Counted from the stretch's first letter, positions 29,165 through 39,145 are shown. The stretch: DNA of 64,000 nt from Campylobacter showae (GCF_900573985.1 NZ_UWOK01000001.1:1736001-1800000); one strand, 5' to 3'. Translations and numbers: made by a program. The notes: a model not told the origin generated them from the sequence alone.

Positions 29165-30217
29165 ATGCTTCTTTACGTCCACATCCCCTTTTGCGAGAGC
29201 AAATGCCCCTACTGCGCTTTTGGCTCGGTGGTGGGCAAACGAAATTTAACGAGCGCGTATTTTGACGCGATGATTGCGGATTTTAGAGAGCAAATTTTAA
29301 AATTTGACGTAAAAAAAGGCGAGATCGAGACGCTTTTCATCGGCGGAGGGACGCCAAGCGCCGTGGACGGTGGCTACTACGAGCGGCTATTTGAGGCGGT
29401 CGCGCCATATCTGGCGGCAAACGCCGAGATCACGACGGAGGCAAATCCAAACTCTGCAAGCCTAAAGTGGCTCTCGCAGATGAAATCATACGGCGTAAAT
29501 CGCGTGAGCTTCGGCGCTCAAAGCTTTTTTGAAGATAAGCTTAAATTTCTCGGGCGCATCCACGACGCAAAGCAGATCTACGAAACCATCATAAGCGCCA
29601 AGACCGCGGGGCTAGAAAATATCAATGTAGATCTCATCTACGGCACGAAACTAGATACCAAAAAACGCCTCGAGCAAGAGGCACAAAATATCAGAAATTT
29701 AGGCGTTTCGCACATATCGGCGTATTCGCTAACGCTTGAAGAAAATACGCCCTTTGCCGGCAAAATAAACTACGCAAAAGATAGCCCGAGGCTAGCTAAA
29801 TTTATGATAGACCGCATCGAGGAGGCCGGGCTAAAACAATACGAAATCTCAAATTTCGGTCAAATTTGCAGGCATAACCTCGGCTACTGGCAGGGCAAAA
29901 ATTACCTTGCCCTGGGCGCTTACGCGGTCGGATTTTGGCTGGATCATCGTTTTTATAACGCTTCAAATTTAAATGCCTACGTAAAAAATCCGCACGCTAA
30001 AAAAATCGAAAATTTAAGCGCGGACGAGCTAAATTTAGAGCGTATATTTTTAGGCGCTAGAAGCATCGTGGGTATCGATAAAAACAGCCTAAACGCCGAG
30101 CAAGAGCAAAGAGCTTTGCTACTAAAAAAGAGCGGGAAATTAAAATTTAAAAACGGGCGATATTACACTAAAAATTTCCTCACCGCGGATGAAATTTCTT
30201 TATTTATCGCGGGTTGA
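29165..30217 (+). CDS. hemW: Radical SAM haem chaperone HemW
   Basis: The 350-residue protein begins with the radical SAM cluster motif CESKCPYC (Cys10, Cys14, Cys17) followed directly by AFGS, the form typical of HemW rather than HemN. Further blocks are ETLFIGGGTPS, ITTEANPNSA, VNRVSFGAQSF and NVDLIYGT. HemW binds and delivers haem; it is often misannotated as coproporphyrinogen oxidase, which needs an extra N-terminal motif not present here. It is followed by tatB-tatC-queA, the same order as recalled for C. jejuni Cj0580c-Cj0577c. Confidence 0.9.
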   Translation: MLLYVHIPFCESKCPYCAFGSVVGKRNLTSAYFDAMIADFREQILKFDVKKGEIETLFIGGGTPSAVDGGYYERLFEAVAPYLAANAEITTEANPNSASLKWLSQMKSYGVNRVSFGAQSFFEDKLKFLGRIHDAKQIYETIISAKTAGLENINVDLIYGTKLDTKKRLEQEAQNIRNLGVSHISAYSLTLEENTPFAGKINYAKDSPRLAKFMIDRIEEAGLKQYEISNFGQICRHNLGYWQGKNYLALGAYAVGFWLDHRFYNASNLNAYVKNPHAKKIENLSADELNLERIFLGARSIVGIDKNSLNAEQEQRALLLKKSGKLKFKNGRYYTKNFLTADEISLFIAG

Positions 30218-30281
30218 TTTATGCAAATTTGAGATAAAAAACGCTAAAATGAACGCTTTAAAATAAAATTTAGGATAAAAA

Positions 30282-30686
30282 ATGTTTGGCATGAGCTTAC
30301 CCGAGATCATCGTCATAGCCGTCATCGCGGTATTATTTTTAGGACCCGATAAGCTTCCTAGCGCGATGGTCGAGATAGCGAAATTTTTTAAAACCGTTAA
30401 AAAAACGGTCAATGACGCAAAAAGTAGCTTCGATCAAGAGATAAAAATCCAAGAACTCAAAGAGGACGCGAAAAAATATAAAGAAAGCATCGCAAAAACA
30501 ACCGAAACGGTGCGAAAAAAGCTCACGTTTGAGGAGCTTGACGAGCTCAAAAAGGGCGTAAACGACGTCGCTAGCGGCATCACGGACGGCCTAAACGACG
30601 TAAAAAAGAGCGTCGAAGCGGTCAAAAATCCGGGCGAAGCCGTCAAAAACGCCGTTTTAGGCGATAACGAGAAAAAAGAGGCGTAA
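30282..30686 (+). CDS. tatB: Twin-arginine translocase subunit TatB
   Basis: The 134-residue protein starts MFGMSLPEIIVIAVIAVLFLGPDKLPSAM. It has one short membrane helix, the conserved FGP-type hinge (here LGPDKLP) and then a long amphipathic, Lys/Glu/Val-rich helical tail. Length and the Glu at residue 8 fit TatB, the substrate receptor that works with TatC to export folded twin-arginine proteins. Its stop shares a base with the tatC ATG. Confidence 0.88.
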   Translation: MFGMSLPEIIVIAVIAVLFLGPDKLPSAMVEIAKFFKTVKKTVNDAKSSFDQEIKIQELKEDAKKYKESIAKTTETVRKKLTFEELDELKKGVNDVASGITDGLNDVKKSVEAVKNPGEAVKNAVLGDNEKKEA

Positions 30687-31435
30687 TGTTTGAAGAGCTA
30701 AAACCGCATTTAGTAGAACTTAGAAAAAGGCTTTTCATCAGCGTCATGACCGTGATCGTGATGTTTGTAGTGTGCTTTAGCTTTTGGAATCAAATTTTAG
30801 ACTTTATCATCGCGCCGCTGCAAAACACTCTGCCCGATAACCAAAAAATGGTCTTTCTCGAAGTGCAAGAGCCATTTTTCGTAGCGATGAAGGTGGCGTT
30901 TTTTACGGGATTTTTGCTCTCGTTGCCCATCATTTTTTGGCAGTTTTGGCTGTTTGTAGCGCCCGGGCTTTACGAAAACGAGAAAAAATACGTCATACCC
31001 TTCGTGATCTCGGCGACCTTTATGTTTCTCGTTGGCGCGGCGTTTTGCTACTACGTCGTCGTTCCTATCGGCTTTGCATTTCTTATAAATTTCGGCCAAC
31101 AGCTCTTTTCCGCGATGCTAAATATCGGCGGCTACGTCGGGTTTTTTACGAAACTAGTGATTGCATTCGGTATCGCATTTGAGCTTCCCGTTATCACCTT
31201 TTTCCTCGCTAAACTCGGCCTAGTCGATGATAAGATGCTCAAAAACTCCTTCCGCTACGCTATCGTCGTGATTTTTATATTTGCCGCGATCATGACGCCT
31301 CCTGATATCCTCAGCCAGTTTTTGATGGCGGTGCCTCTCATCGGTCTTTACGGGCTTTCTATCTTTATAGCCGCCCGCGTAAATCCGGCTAAAAACGAGG
31401 AGTCGGAAACCGACGAAGAAAAAGAGGACGAATAG
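30686..31435 (+). CDS. tatC: Twin-arginine translocase subunit TatC
   Basis: The 249-residue inner-membrane protein has six predicted helices and the cytoplasmic N-terminus HLVELRKRLF, a hallmark that binds the twin-arginine signal. Also present are FLEVQEPFFVAMKVAFFTG and the conserved Glu/Pro in AFGIAFELPVITFFL and MTPPDILSQFLMAVPL. It forms the core of the Tat export site with TatB; TatA is not in this window. The C-terminal tail is acidic (ESETDEEKEDE). Confidence 0.93.
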   Translation: MFEELKPHLVELRKRLFISVMTVIVMFVVCFSFWNQILDFIIAPLQNTLPDNQKMVFLEVQEPFFVAMKVAFFTGFLLSLPIIFWQFWLFVAPGLYENEKKYVIPFVISATFMFLVGAAFCYYVVVPIGFAFLINFGQQLFSAMLNIGGYVGFFTKLVIAFGIAFELPVITFFLAKLGLVDDKMLKNSFRYAIVVIFIFAAIMTPPDILSQFLMAVPLIGLYGLSIFIAARVNPAKNEESETDEEKEDE

Positions 31436-31460
31436 TCATGAAACAAGGTAGGCTAGCCAA

Positions 31461-32489
31461 ATGAGTCAAATTTTAAATCCAAACTCGCTTGACGCCTACG
31501 ACTACGAGCTACCGCCGGAGCTAATCGCAAATTTCCCGACCTTTCCCAAAGAGGACGCGAGATTGCTAGTCTACGAGCGAGCTAGCGAAAAAATCTCTCA
31601 TCAAAAATTCGGCGATTTGCCCGAAATTTTACCGCCTTGCGATATTATTTTTAACGATACCAAGGTCGTAAAGGCTAGAATTTTCGGCAAAAAAGATAGC
31701 GGCGGCGAAACGGAGCTTTTGCTAAACTCTCCGCTTGCGGACGGTAAATTTAGCGTCTATATAAAAGGCAAAGTCCGCGCGGGCAGCATTTTAAATTTCG
31801 GCGAAAATTTGACCGCCGAGGTCTGCGAGCTCTTTGAGGACGGCTCTCGCACGGTCAAATTTAGCCAAAACAGCGAACTTTTGGATACGGCTGCGCTTTA
31901 TAAAATCCTATCTCGCATCGGTCACGTGCCTCTGCCGCCCTACATCAAACGAAGCGACAACAAAGACGACGAGAGCTGGTATCAAAGCGTGTTTGCTAAA
32001 AACGAGGGCGCGGTGGCGGCTCCGACGGCTAGCTTGCACTTTAGCGACGAGATGATCGTGCGCCTAGCCAAAGACCGCGAGATAGCCTACCTCACGCTGC
32101 ATGTGGGCGCGGGGACGTTTAAGGGCGTGGAGATCGAGGATATCACGCAGCACAAGATGCATGCGGAGTTTTACGATATCCCGCAAGATACGCAAAATTT
32201 GATAAACTCAAACAGACCGATCCTAGGCGTAGGCACGACGGTGACGCGCTGCGTAGAGGAGTTTGCCAGAAGCGGCAAGTCTAGCGGCGAGTGCAGACTG
32301 TTTTTAAATTTAAACAATAAACCCATCCGCCAAAACTACCTGCTTACGAATTTTCACCTGCCAAAATCGACGCTAATCATGCTAGTAACCAGCTTTGTCG
32401 GACTTAGGCAAACTATGCGGATTTACAAAACCGCCGTGGAGCAAAAGTACAAATTTTACTCCTACGGCGACGCGATGCTGGTTATATAG
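31461..32489 (+). CDS. queA: S-adenosylmethionine:tRNA ribosyltransferase-isomerase
   Basis: The 342-residue enzyme transfers and rearranges the ribosyl part of SAM onto preQ1-tRNA to make epoxyqueuosine. Conserved blocks include YDYELPPELIA at the start, FNDTKVVKARIFG, GRIGHVPLPPYI (here SRIGHVPLPPYIKR), PTASLHF, LTLHVGAGTFKGV, HAEFYDIP and NFHLPKSTLIMLVTSF. Length is normal. It lies 25 bases after tatC and is followed directly by the gene at 32492, whose GTG starts two bases past the queA stop. Confidence 0.95.
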   Translation: MSQILNPNSLDAYDYELPPELIANFPTFPKEDARLLVYERASEKISHQKFGDLPEILPPCDIIFNDTKVVKARIFGKKDSGGETELLLNSPLADGKFSVYIKGKVRAGSILNFGENLTAEVCELFEDGSRTVKFSQNSELLDTAALYKILSRIGHVPLPPYIKRSDNKDDESWYQSVFAKNEGAVAAPTASLHFSDEMIVRLAKDREIAYLTLHVGAGTFKGVEIEDITQHKMHAEFYDIPQDTQNLINSNRPILGVGTTVTRCVEEFARSGKSSGECRLFLNLNNKPIRQNYLLTNFHLPKSTLIMLVTSFVGLRQTMRIYKTAVEQKYKFYSYGDAMLVI

Positions 32490-32491
32490 CC

Positions 32492-33514
32492 GTGAGTTTC
32501 GCGTATATTTTCCTGATTTTTGCCGCGCTTTATCTAGCGGTTTTGGGCGGTTGCTATTTTATGGATAAATTTAGAAGGTCAAACGGCGTGATAAAAAAAG
32601 AAACTACGCAAAAAAACGGCGCGAGCGAAATCGGCGAATCTAGCGAGACAAATACGCTACCCAAAGTCGATATCGCGGGCGGTTTGCTATTTTTGGCCTC
32701 CTCGCTAAACGAGGATGCGCAAAAAAACACGAACTACGTGCTGCTAGACTACGATATCGCCTACCCTAGGCTATTTTACGCGAATATCGCAGCTCTTGCA
32801 AAGCTCATCGACGCGATGGCTCAAATTTTCCTTTTAAACGTCTCAAACTCGACCGTTACGATCAAATTTTTACTCTCGAACTACCACAAAAATAACATCA
32901 AATTTACCCTTAGCGTCCACTGCGATCACGACTTTTTTACGGTCAAAAGCACGCCTCGCGTAAATATGAACGCGCAAAGCCGTAAATTTTACGAAACGGC
33001 AATGGCGCTGGCCGAGCAAAACGGCTCGAGCATCAGATTTGAGTTTGATCACGGCATACGCGCTAGCACCGAGATTTCGCTGCGTCTTTGCGGCGATAAG
33101 CTTGATCTCATGAAAAGCTTTAAGATAAAAAATCCCAAAAATTTTAGCGCCCTCGTCGCCGAGCCCAACCCGCACTCATTTAATATCATCAAAAAAGATC
33201 TCGAATTTATCGGTATCGACGTGAAGCCGAGCAACGAGTGGAGCATCGTAAAACGCCACATAGAGGATATGATATTTCGCTCAAACGTCGTCTTTATCGA
33301 GGAGAGCCTGCTGCGCGAGATAGATGACGCCCTAGCTACGCTTTTGATAGAAAAAAAGATCGCGCTAGTCGTGCTAAAAACCACGAACGCGGCGGTAAAT
33401 TTAAACCTGAAAATCCGCGTTTGGACGCTAGTTCAGCCCTATCTCTCCGATACTCTGGTGCGTATCTTAAACGAAGCTTACGAATTTGAGACGCAAAACG
33501 GGGATAAAATTTAG
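32492..33514 (+). CDS. Membrane-anchored degenerate kinase/receiver-like protein
   Basis: The 340-residue protein has one N-terminal membrane helix (about 3-24). Residues about 95-200 follow the order of a histidine-kinase ATPase domain: a helix like the N-box (IAALAKLIDAMAQIFLLN), then VTIKFLL, then AMALAEQNGSSIRFEFD and a final strand. The ATP-binding Asn and glycine boxes are missing. Residues about 218-330 follow a receiver domain (LVAEPN, ALVVLKTT, LVQPYLSDTLVRIL), but the acidic pocket is AEPN and the phospho-acceptor position is not a clear Asp. This assignment is my inference from pattern alone. The start is GTG, coupled to queA. Confidence 0.6.
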   Translation: MSFAYIFLIFAALYLAVLGGCYFMDKFRRSNGVIKKETTQKNGASEIGESSETNTLPKVDIAGGLLFLASSLNEDAQKNTNYVLLDYDIAYPRLFYANIAALAKLIDAMAQIFLLNVSNSTVTIKFLLSNYHKNNIKFTLSVHCDHDFFTVKSTPRVNMNAQSRKFYETAMALAEQNGSSIRFEFDHGIRASTEISLRLCGDKLDLMKSFKIKNPKNFSALVAEPNPHSFNIIKKDLEFIGIDVKPSNEWSIVKRHIEDMIFRSNVVFIEESLLREIDDALATLLIEKKIALVVLKTTNAAVNLNLKIRVWTLVQPYLSDTLVRILNEAYEFETQNGDKI

Positions 33515-33639
33515 CTTTTTGAAATTTTACTCGCATTTTTAAAGCTCGCCCAACTGCCCTGCTTCGTTTGATAAGCTCAAATTTGACCCAAAACCTCTAC
33601 CTCAAAATGATATAATAAGCCCAAATAACGGAGGCTAAA

Positions 33640-34062
33640 ATGAATAAAATAACCTGCATCTGCCTAGGCGTGCAAAGGGCGCAAAGGGTGCTGAAATTTT
33701 ACAGAGACGGCCTGAGATTTTAAACGTACTGCAAAGAGGACAATCCGCCCGTTTGTTTTTTCAATACGCCGGGGAGCAAATTTGAGCTCTGCCCGCTAGA
33801 CGCGCTGACGCGAGATATCAACGAAAACGATCCGCCAAAGGACAGCGGATTTGGCGGCATCACGCTAGCCTATAACGTAAAAAACAAAGAGGACGTAGCT
33901 AGAGAGCTAGTAAAAAAGGCGGGCGGAACCATCGTCAAGGAGCCCCAAGATGCGTTTTGGGGCGGATACCACGCGTATTTTGCCGATCCGGACGGATACT
34001 ACTGGGAGGTGGCTTGGGGGCCTAATTTTAAATTTGACGAGGACGGACTACTCAAGTTTTAG
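33640..34062 (+). pseudogene. VOC-family (glyoxalase-like) gene with an in-frame stop
   Basis: Reading from the ATG at 33640 gives 27 residues ending in KFYRDGLRF, then TAA at 33721-33723. The same frame then continues uninterrupted for 112 codons to TAG. The downstream part (FFNTPGSKFELCPL, SGFGGITLAYNV, YFADPDGYYWEVAWGP) is a clear vicinal-oxygen-chelate fold of the glyoxalase/bleomycin-resistance type, with the usual metal-ligand Glu in YYWEVAW. TATAAT at 33611-33616 and GGAGG before the ATG are intact, so the break looks recent, or is a base-calling error. No good internal restart is seen. Confidence 0.85.
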
Positions 34063-34145
34063 AGCAAACGGCGTTAAAGCGAGCTTTATTTTGTACGTTC
34101 GCTTGCAACAAAGCTAAAATTTAGCGGCAGCAAAAAGGAAAAATC

Positions 34146-34745
34146 ATGAAAAATATAGTCGTGTATATACACGGTAAAGGCGGAAGCGCGCAAGAAGCGG
34201 CCCATTTTCAACAGTTTTTTGCGGATAGCGACGTGCTGGGATTTGATTACGAGGCTCGCGCGCCGTGGGAGGCGAAAGAGGAATTTGCGCCGTTTTTTGA
34301 GCCTATCCTTAAAAGCCGCAAATCCGTGACGATTGTCGCAAACAGTATCGGCGCGTTTTTTGCCATGCATGCCTTGCAGGGCATGGAGATAAAAAAGGCG
34401 TATTTTATCTCCCCTATCGTAAACATGGAAAATTTGATACTAAACATGCTGTCACGGGCAAACGCGAGCGAGGAGGAGCTGCGAGATAGGGGCGAGCTCG
34501 ATACGGAATACGGAGAAAAACTTTCGTGGAAATATCTTTGCTACGCCAGAGAGCATCCTATCTGCTGGACGGCGCCGACGCATATTTTATACGGCGAAAA
34601 GGACGATCTAACCTCTTTTGAAACGATTTACGAGTTTGCAAACCGAATCAAAGCAACGCTTACCGTCATGAAAAACGGCGAGCATAGGTTCCACACGGCA
34701 GAGCAAATGCGTTTTTTAGATGACTGGATACGGCGCTATAGCTGA
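34146..34745 (+). CDS. Small alpha/beta hydrolase
   Basis: The 199-residue soluble protein starts with a strand and oxyanion loop VVYIHGKGGSAQEA. A nucleophile elbow VANSIGAFFAM (about 62-72; here Ala replaces the first Gly of GxSxG) follows. A likely acid lies in LYGEKDDLTS and a likely catalytic His in GEHRFHT. This is the arrangement of YdeN/RBBP9-like and related small esterases. The substrate is unknown. It stands alone downstream of the broken VOC gene and converges on ruvX. Confidence 0.75.
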   Translation: MKNIVVYIHGKGGSAQEAAHFQQFFADSDVLGFDYEARAPWEAKEEFAPFFEPILKSRKSVTIVANSIGAFFAMHALQGMEIKKAYFISPIVNMENLILNMLSRANASEEELRDRGELDTEYGEKLSWKYLCYAREHPICWTAPTHILYGEKDDLTSFETIYEFANRIKATLTVMKNGEHRFHTAEQMRFLDDWIRRYS

Positions 34746-35001
34746 TCGGCGGGCTGTCGTCAGAGTAAATTTGACTCCAAATCGTAACGCGCCTAACCCG
34801 CAAGTCAAATTTAACTTGCAAACCCGCAAATTAAGCCGCTTTTAAAATTTTACGTAAAATCTCGGCTAAATTTACAGCCGAGACGTAAATTTGACTCAAA
34901 TTTACTCACTCTATACGAGGCAACGATCAGCCGAGACGGCCCTAACGTAACTCTGGCGCAAAACTAAAATTTGCCGCCATTTTACCGCGCGCCAAATTTG
35001 C
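34746..35001. other. Convergent spacer with hairpins
   Basis: There are no genes. Two perfect hairpins are visible: GCAAGT/ACTTGC (34800-34819) and CTCGGCT/AGCCGAG (34861-34882). On the minus strand the second is followed by a T-rich stretch and is the likely terminator for ruvX. AAATTTGAC words are frequent. Confidence 0.5.
34845..34882 (-). terminator. Likely terminator for ruvX
   Basis: A 7-bp stem CTCGGCT/AGCCGAG with an 8-base AT loop (34861-34882) is followed leftward by GATTTTACGTAAAATTTT. Confidence 0.5.
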
Positions 35002-35376
35002 TCAAAGTCTCAAATACCGCTTTAAAATAATCATCGCCGCGATGCTATCCAGGCGTCCGTCGCGTCTGCCCTCGGCGTAAATTTCGCTCGCCTCAAAGCT
35101 ACTCATCGCCTCGTCCTGATAGACCACCTCGCCGTCAAATTCGAGCAGCGACACGAAGTGCTCGATCCGCCGCCGCATCTCATCCTCGCTAGATCCCCCA
35201 AGCGGCACGCCCACGACTAGCTTTTTTGCTCCGTATTCGCGCAAAACGGCGCTAACGTCGCGCGCGGCTTGATTGCGATTTTTGCGCAGCACGGGTGTTT
35301 GCGGCATCACGGTTTGCCGGACGGCTAGCGCCAAGCCGATACGTTTTAGCCCAACGTCGATGGCCATTATGCTCAT
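35002..35376 (-). CDS. ruvX: RuvX/YqgF RNase H-fold nuclease
   Basis: The 124-residue protein has the YqgF motifs: IDVGLKRIGLA at the start (catalytic Asp), VVGVPLGGSSEDE, YQDEAMSSFEA (usually DERxTT) and a final Asp in RLDSIAAMIILKRYL. YqgF proteins process pre-16S rRNA and were proposed as Holliday-junction resolvases. The usual arginine after DE is replaced by Ala here. Start ATG at 35376, or three codons later. dprA lies upstream in the same direction across a 208-base gap. Confidence 0.85.
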   Translation of the reverse strand: MSIMAIDVGLKRIGLALAVRQTVMPQTPVLRKNRNQAARDVSAVLREYGAKKLVVGVPLGGSSEDEMRRRIEHFVSLLEFDGEVVYQDEAMSSFEASEIYAEGRRDGRLDSIAAMIILKRYLRL

Positions 35377-35584
35377 TTTCGTCCTTTAGATTTTCTCAAA
35401 TTTAGCGATAAATTTGACGGCAGACAGGCTCAAATTTGATAGCCACGCTCCGTCAAATTTACAAAATCAAACGTCGCCGAAATGCATTTACCGCCGTCAA
35501 GCCGATAAATTTTTACTTCAAATTTTACCGCCGTTTTAACAAAAACTCGCGCGGCGCAAATTTGAGCTCAAAAGCCACTAAATT
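35377..35584. other. Spacer between dprA and ruvX
   Basis: These 208 bases contain repeated CAAATTT/AAATTTG words and no ORF or clear hairpin. A promoter for ruvX may lie here, but I cannot point to one. Confidence 0.4.
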
Positions 35585-36352
35585 TTACTCCGCAAATACC
35601 GTAAGCCCAGATATTCGCAGCTTGCCTTCGAGTTCATATTCATAAATTTTATCGCCGAATTTTGCCAAAGCTGCATCGAGGCTCGCGCCGTTTTTACAAA
35701 ATTTTATCACCTCGTCCTCTTGCGCAGGTGCGGGTTTACCGCCGAAACGAAGCGCAAAGGCGTCAAAATCGTTTATCAAATTTGCCGCACCGCTAGCTAC
35801 TAGCTCGTTTGTCCCATCGCTCTCGCCTAGGCGCTGAGGCAGCGTAAATATCGGCACGCCAAGCTCCTTTGCCATGCGCGCACTTTGCATCGAGCCGCTT
35901 TTAGTATCCGCCTGCGCCACGACTAGAGCCTGCGAGAGCGCGACTACGATGCGGTTTCGCTCCAAAAATCTATAAGCAAGCGGCGGCTCATCGGGGGCGT
36001 ATTCGCTCAGAGCCAGCGCGTTTTGATAGATTTCCTTGATGATTTTGGCGTTGCTTGGCGGGTAGATTTTATTTAGTCCGTTGCCAAAAACCGCGATAGT
36101 ATGCGGATATGCGCCCTTGTGCGCGGCGATATCTACGCCGATGGCCGCCCCGCTAACTACGCAAACGCCACTGTTTGCCAGCGTCCTAGCCAGCGCCTCT
36201 ACGCACTGCCTGGTGTAAGCGCTTGCCTTTCTAGAACCCACGATCGAGACCATCGGACGCTCAAGCAGGGCTAAATTTCCCTCGAAATACAGCTTTGCCG
36301 GCAGCTTTTTAAGACGCAAAAGGCCGCGCGGAAGCTCGGTTAAAACGTTCAA
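35585..36352 (-). CDS. dprA: DNA-processing protein DprA, short form
   Basis: The 255-residue cytoplasmic protein contains the extended Rossmann domain of DprA: VSIVGSRKASAYTRQCV, VSGAAIGVDIAAHKGA, AVFGNGLNKIYPPSN, EYAPDEPPLAYRFLERNRIV and SGSMQSARMAKELG. DprA binds incoming single-stranded DNA and loads RecA during transformation. The N-terminal SAM-like domain of longer homologues is missing; a small C-terminal winged-helix-like stretch (about 205-255) may be present. Its ATG overlaps the end of the YibQ gene by 4 bases. Confidence 0.9.
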   Translation of the reverse strand: MNVLTELPRGLLRLKKLPAKLYFEGNLALLERPMVSIVGSRKASAYTRQCVEALARTLANSGVCVVSGAAIGVDIAAHKGAYPHTIAVFGNGLNKIYPPSNAKIIKEIYQNALALSEYAPDEPPLAYRFLERNRIVVALSQALVVAQADTKSGSMQSARMAKELGVPIFTLPQRLGESDGTNELVASGAANLINDFDAFALRFGGKPAPAQEDEVIKFCKNGASLDAALAKFGDKIYEYELEGKLRISGLTVFAE

Positions 36353-37986
36353 AAAAGGTCCTTTAGATAAACAACCTCGACCTCTTGCAAGAGTTTTGCG
36401 CTTTCTTGTAGGACTTCTAGCGTGTTTTTGTGCGGATGGCCGATTGCGATGGCGTATGAGCGCTTTTTGGCTAGCTCGACGGCATATTTTAGCTGCTTTC
36501 GCACAGCAGCTTTGGAGCCGTCGTGATCCAAGAATACGTCGCGCGCGATGTATGGCATAGAGTATTTTTTCGCCGCGCCGTAGACCTTGGTCGGCGAGGT
36601 CGTCTTGCTATCGACAAATATCAAATTTTCGTCACGCACCGCCCGCATCATCCTATCCATCGCGGCCGCATCGCTCGTAAATCGGCTGCCCGTGTGGTTG
36701 TTGATGTATTTTAGATTCGGAAAGTCTCGCTTGATGTTTTGCAGCTTTTTCGCGATCTTTTCGTAGTCGTCGTCGACCGTGAGAGTGCCTATCTCAGCAC
36801 CCTTAAAGCCGCCTAGAGCCTGCATGGGCAGGTGGATCATATAAAAGCTAAAGCGCCGCGCCAAAACAGGCGTTTCGGGGTGGGCGGAAGTAGCCGGGAA
36901 AAAGGACGGCGTGAGCTTTAGATTGACCGATTTTATCGCGTCTGCTTGGTGCTTGTACGCCACGTCGTCGATGATGATGACTAGGCGCGGTTTGTAGCCC
37001 GCTTTTACGGTGGCCTTTATCTCGTTTGCCTCGGTTGCGCTTTTTTTATCCATCTTTTGCGTGTCGGCAAATTTGGCTTTTTCGTTCTTTTTAGACTTTT
37101 CTTTTTCGATCTTTTCTTGCTCGTTTTTCTCGGCGCTTTGCGTCGCATTTTCGGCGTCAAATTTCGCCTCGACCTGCCCCGCCTGATCATTTGTGACACT
37201 GTTTACGTCGCTAAATTCGATATGGATTTTTTCTTTTTTTAGCGCTTGCTCGAGGGGGTTATTTTGCGCCTGCGACATAGGCGTATCGTCAAAGATCACG
37301 GCTTCGGAATTTGCAAAAATATGCGTTCGCTGAGGCGTTTGCGAGGCGTCAAATTTGACGTTAACGCCGCTATTTTGAGCGGATTTAGCAGGCTCGTTTT
37401 TAGAGCTTAAATTTGTCAAATTTAGCTCGCCGACCTTTTTGGCATTTGCGCCGTCCAGCTCGGAGGTATCGCGGGATGCTAAATTTACGCTCTCGGGCGA
37501 GATTTTATCTTTGGTCGCAGGTGCGCCTTGCCTGCTTTTATCAAATTTAGCCTGCTCGTTTATCAAATTTTGATCGTTTTTTTCTTCAGCTCTAGCTTTT
37601 TCGCCGCCGATTTTTATTTTACCTTTAGCATCCGCCTCGTCAAAAAGCGCCTTGATATCGGTCAAATTTGCTCTCGAGTGCACGCCTGAGGCCGCTTGCG
37701 CGTCTTTTATGGTGACTTTTTCAGAGCTGTTTGAGGCCGAAAGGCTTGGTTTGTGGCTTAAATTTTGTTTTTGCTCGGACTCGCTTTTATCGCCGAAATA
37801 CCGCTCGATTTTAGCGATCAGCGCGTTGTCGCTTTTAACCTTTACCCTGACGTCCAGCAGATAAAATGCCCCTGCAATCAAGATACAGGCGATGAGAAAA
37901 ACGGAAAGTAGTAGCTTTAGTCCGCCGCGCGAGCGCCCCTTTTTGGAGCGCCTTTTCGCGGCTTTTTTTCTAGGTTTCGAGTTCAA
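36349..37986 (-). CDS. Divergent polysaccharide deacetylase (YibQ type) with long disordered region
   Basis: The 545-residue protein begins with a very basic cytoplasmic stretch (KPRKKAAKRRSKKGRSRG) and one membrane helix (about 24-46). About 280 residues of low-complexity, charged and AAATTTG-rich sequence follow. Only the last 215 residues form a recognisable domain: LVIIIDDVAYK, FSFYMIHLPMQALGG, YINNHTGSRFTSD, FVDSKTTS, YAIAIGHPHKNTLEVL. This is the DUF610/YibQ family related to carbohydrate deacetylases. The start codon is TTG, directly after the ilvC stop, with no good ribosome binding site, so translation is probably coupled. Confidence 0.82.
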   Translation of the reverse strand: MNSKPRKKAAKRRSKKGRSRGGLKLLLSVFLIACILIAGAFYLLDVRVKVKSDNALIAKIERYFGDKSESEQKQNLSHKPSLSASNSSEKVTIKDAQAASGVHSRANLTDIKALFDEADAKGKIKIGGEKARAEEKNDQNLINEQAKFDKSRQGAPATKDKISPESVNLASRDTSELDGANAKKVGELNLTNLSSKNEPAKSAQNSGVNVKFDASQTPQRTHIFANSEAVIFDDTPMSQAQNNPLEQALKKEKIHIEFSDVNSVTNDQAGQVEAKFDAENATQSAEKNEQEKIEKEKSKKNEKAKFADTQKMDKKSATEANEIKATVKAGYKPRLVIIIDDVAYKHQADAIKSVNLKLTPSFFPATSAHPETPVLARRFSFYMIHLPMQALGGFKGAEIGTLTVDDDYEKIAKKLQNIKRDFPNLKYINNHTGSRFTSDAAAMDRMMRAVRDENLIFVDSKTTSPTKVYGAAKKYSMPYIARDVFLDHDGSKAAVRKQLKYAVELAKKRSYAIAIGHPHKNTLEVLQESAKLLQEVEVVYLKDLF

Positions 37987-39042
<1,056 letters not shown>

Positions 39043-39145
39043 CTATTTAGTCGCTAAAATAAGCTTAACATATGTATTTAAGTTTTTTAAAAAGCCTTTT
39101 AGTGTAGAATTGTCACTTACGAAATCTCGATGCAAAGTGTAAAAA

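Noticed and set aside
34746..35584. Repeated AAATTTGAC words as a possible CRISPR or direct-repeat array
   Set aside because: Repeat units are only 7-9 bases, spacing is irregular and both orientations are mixed; the words occur throughout the window.
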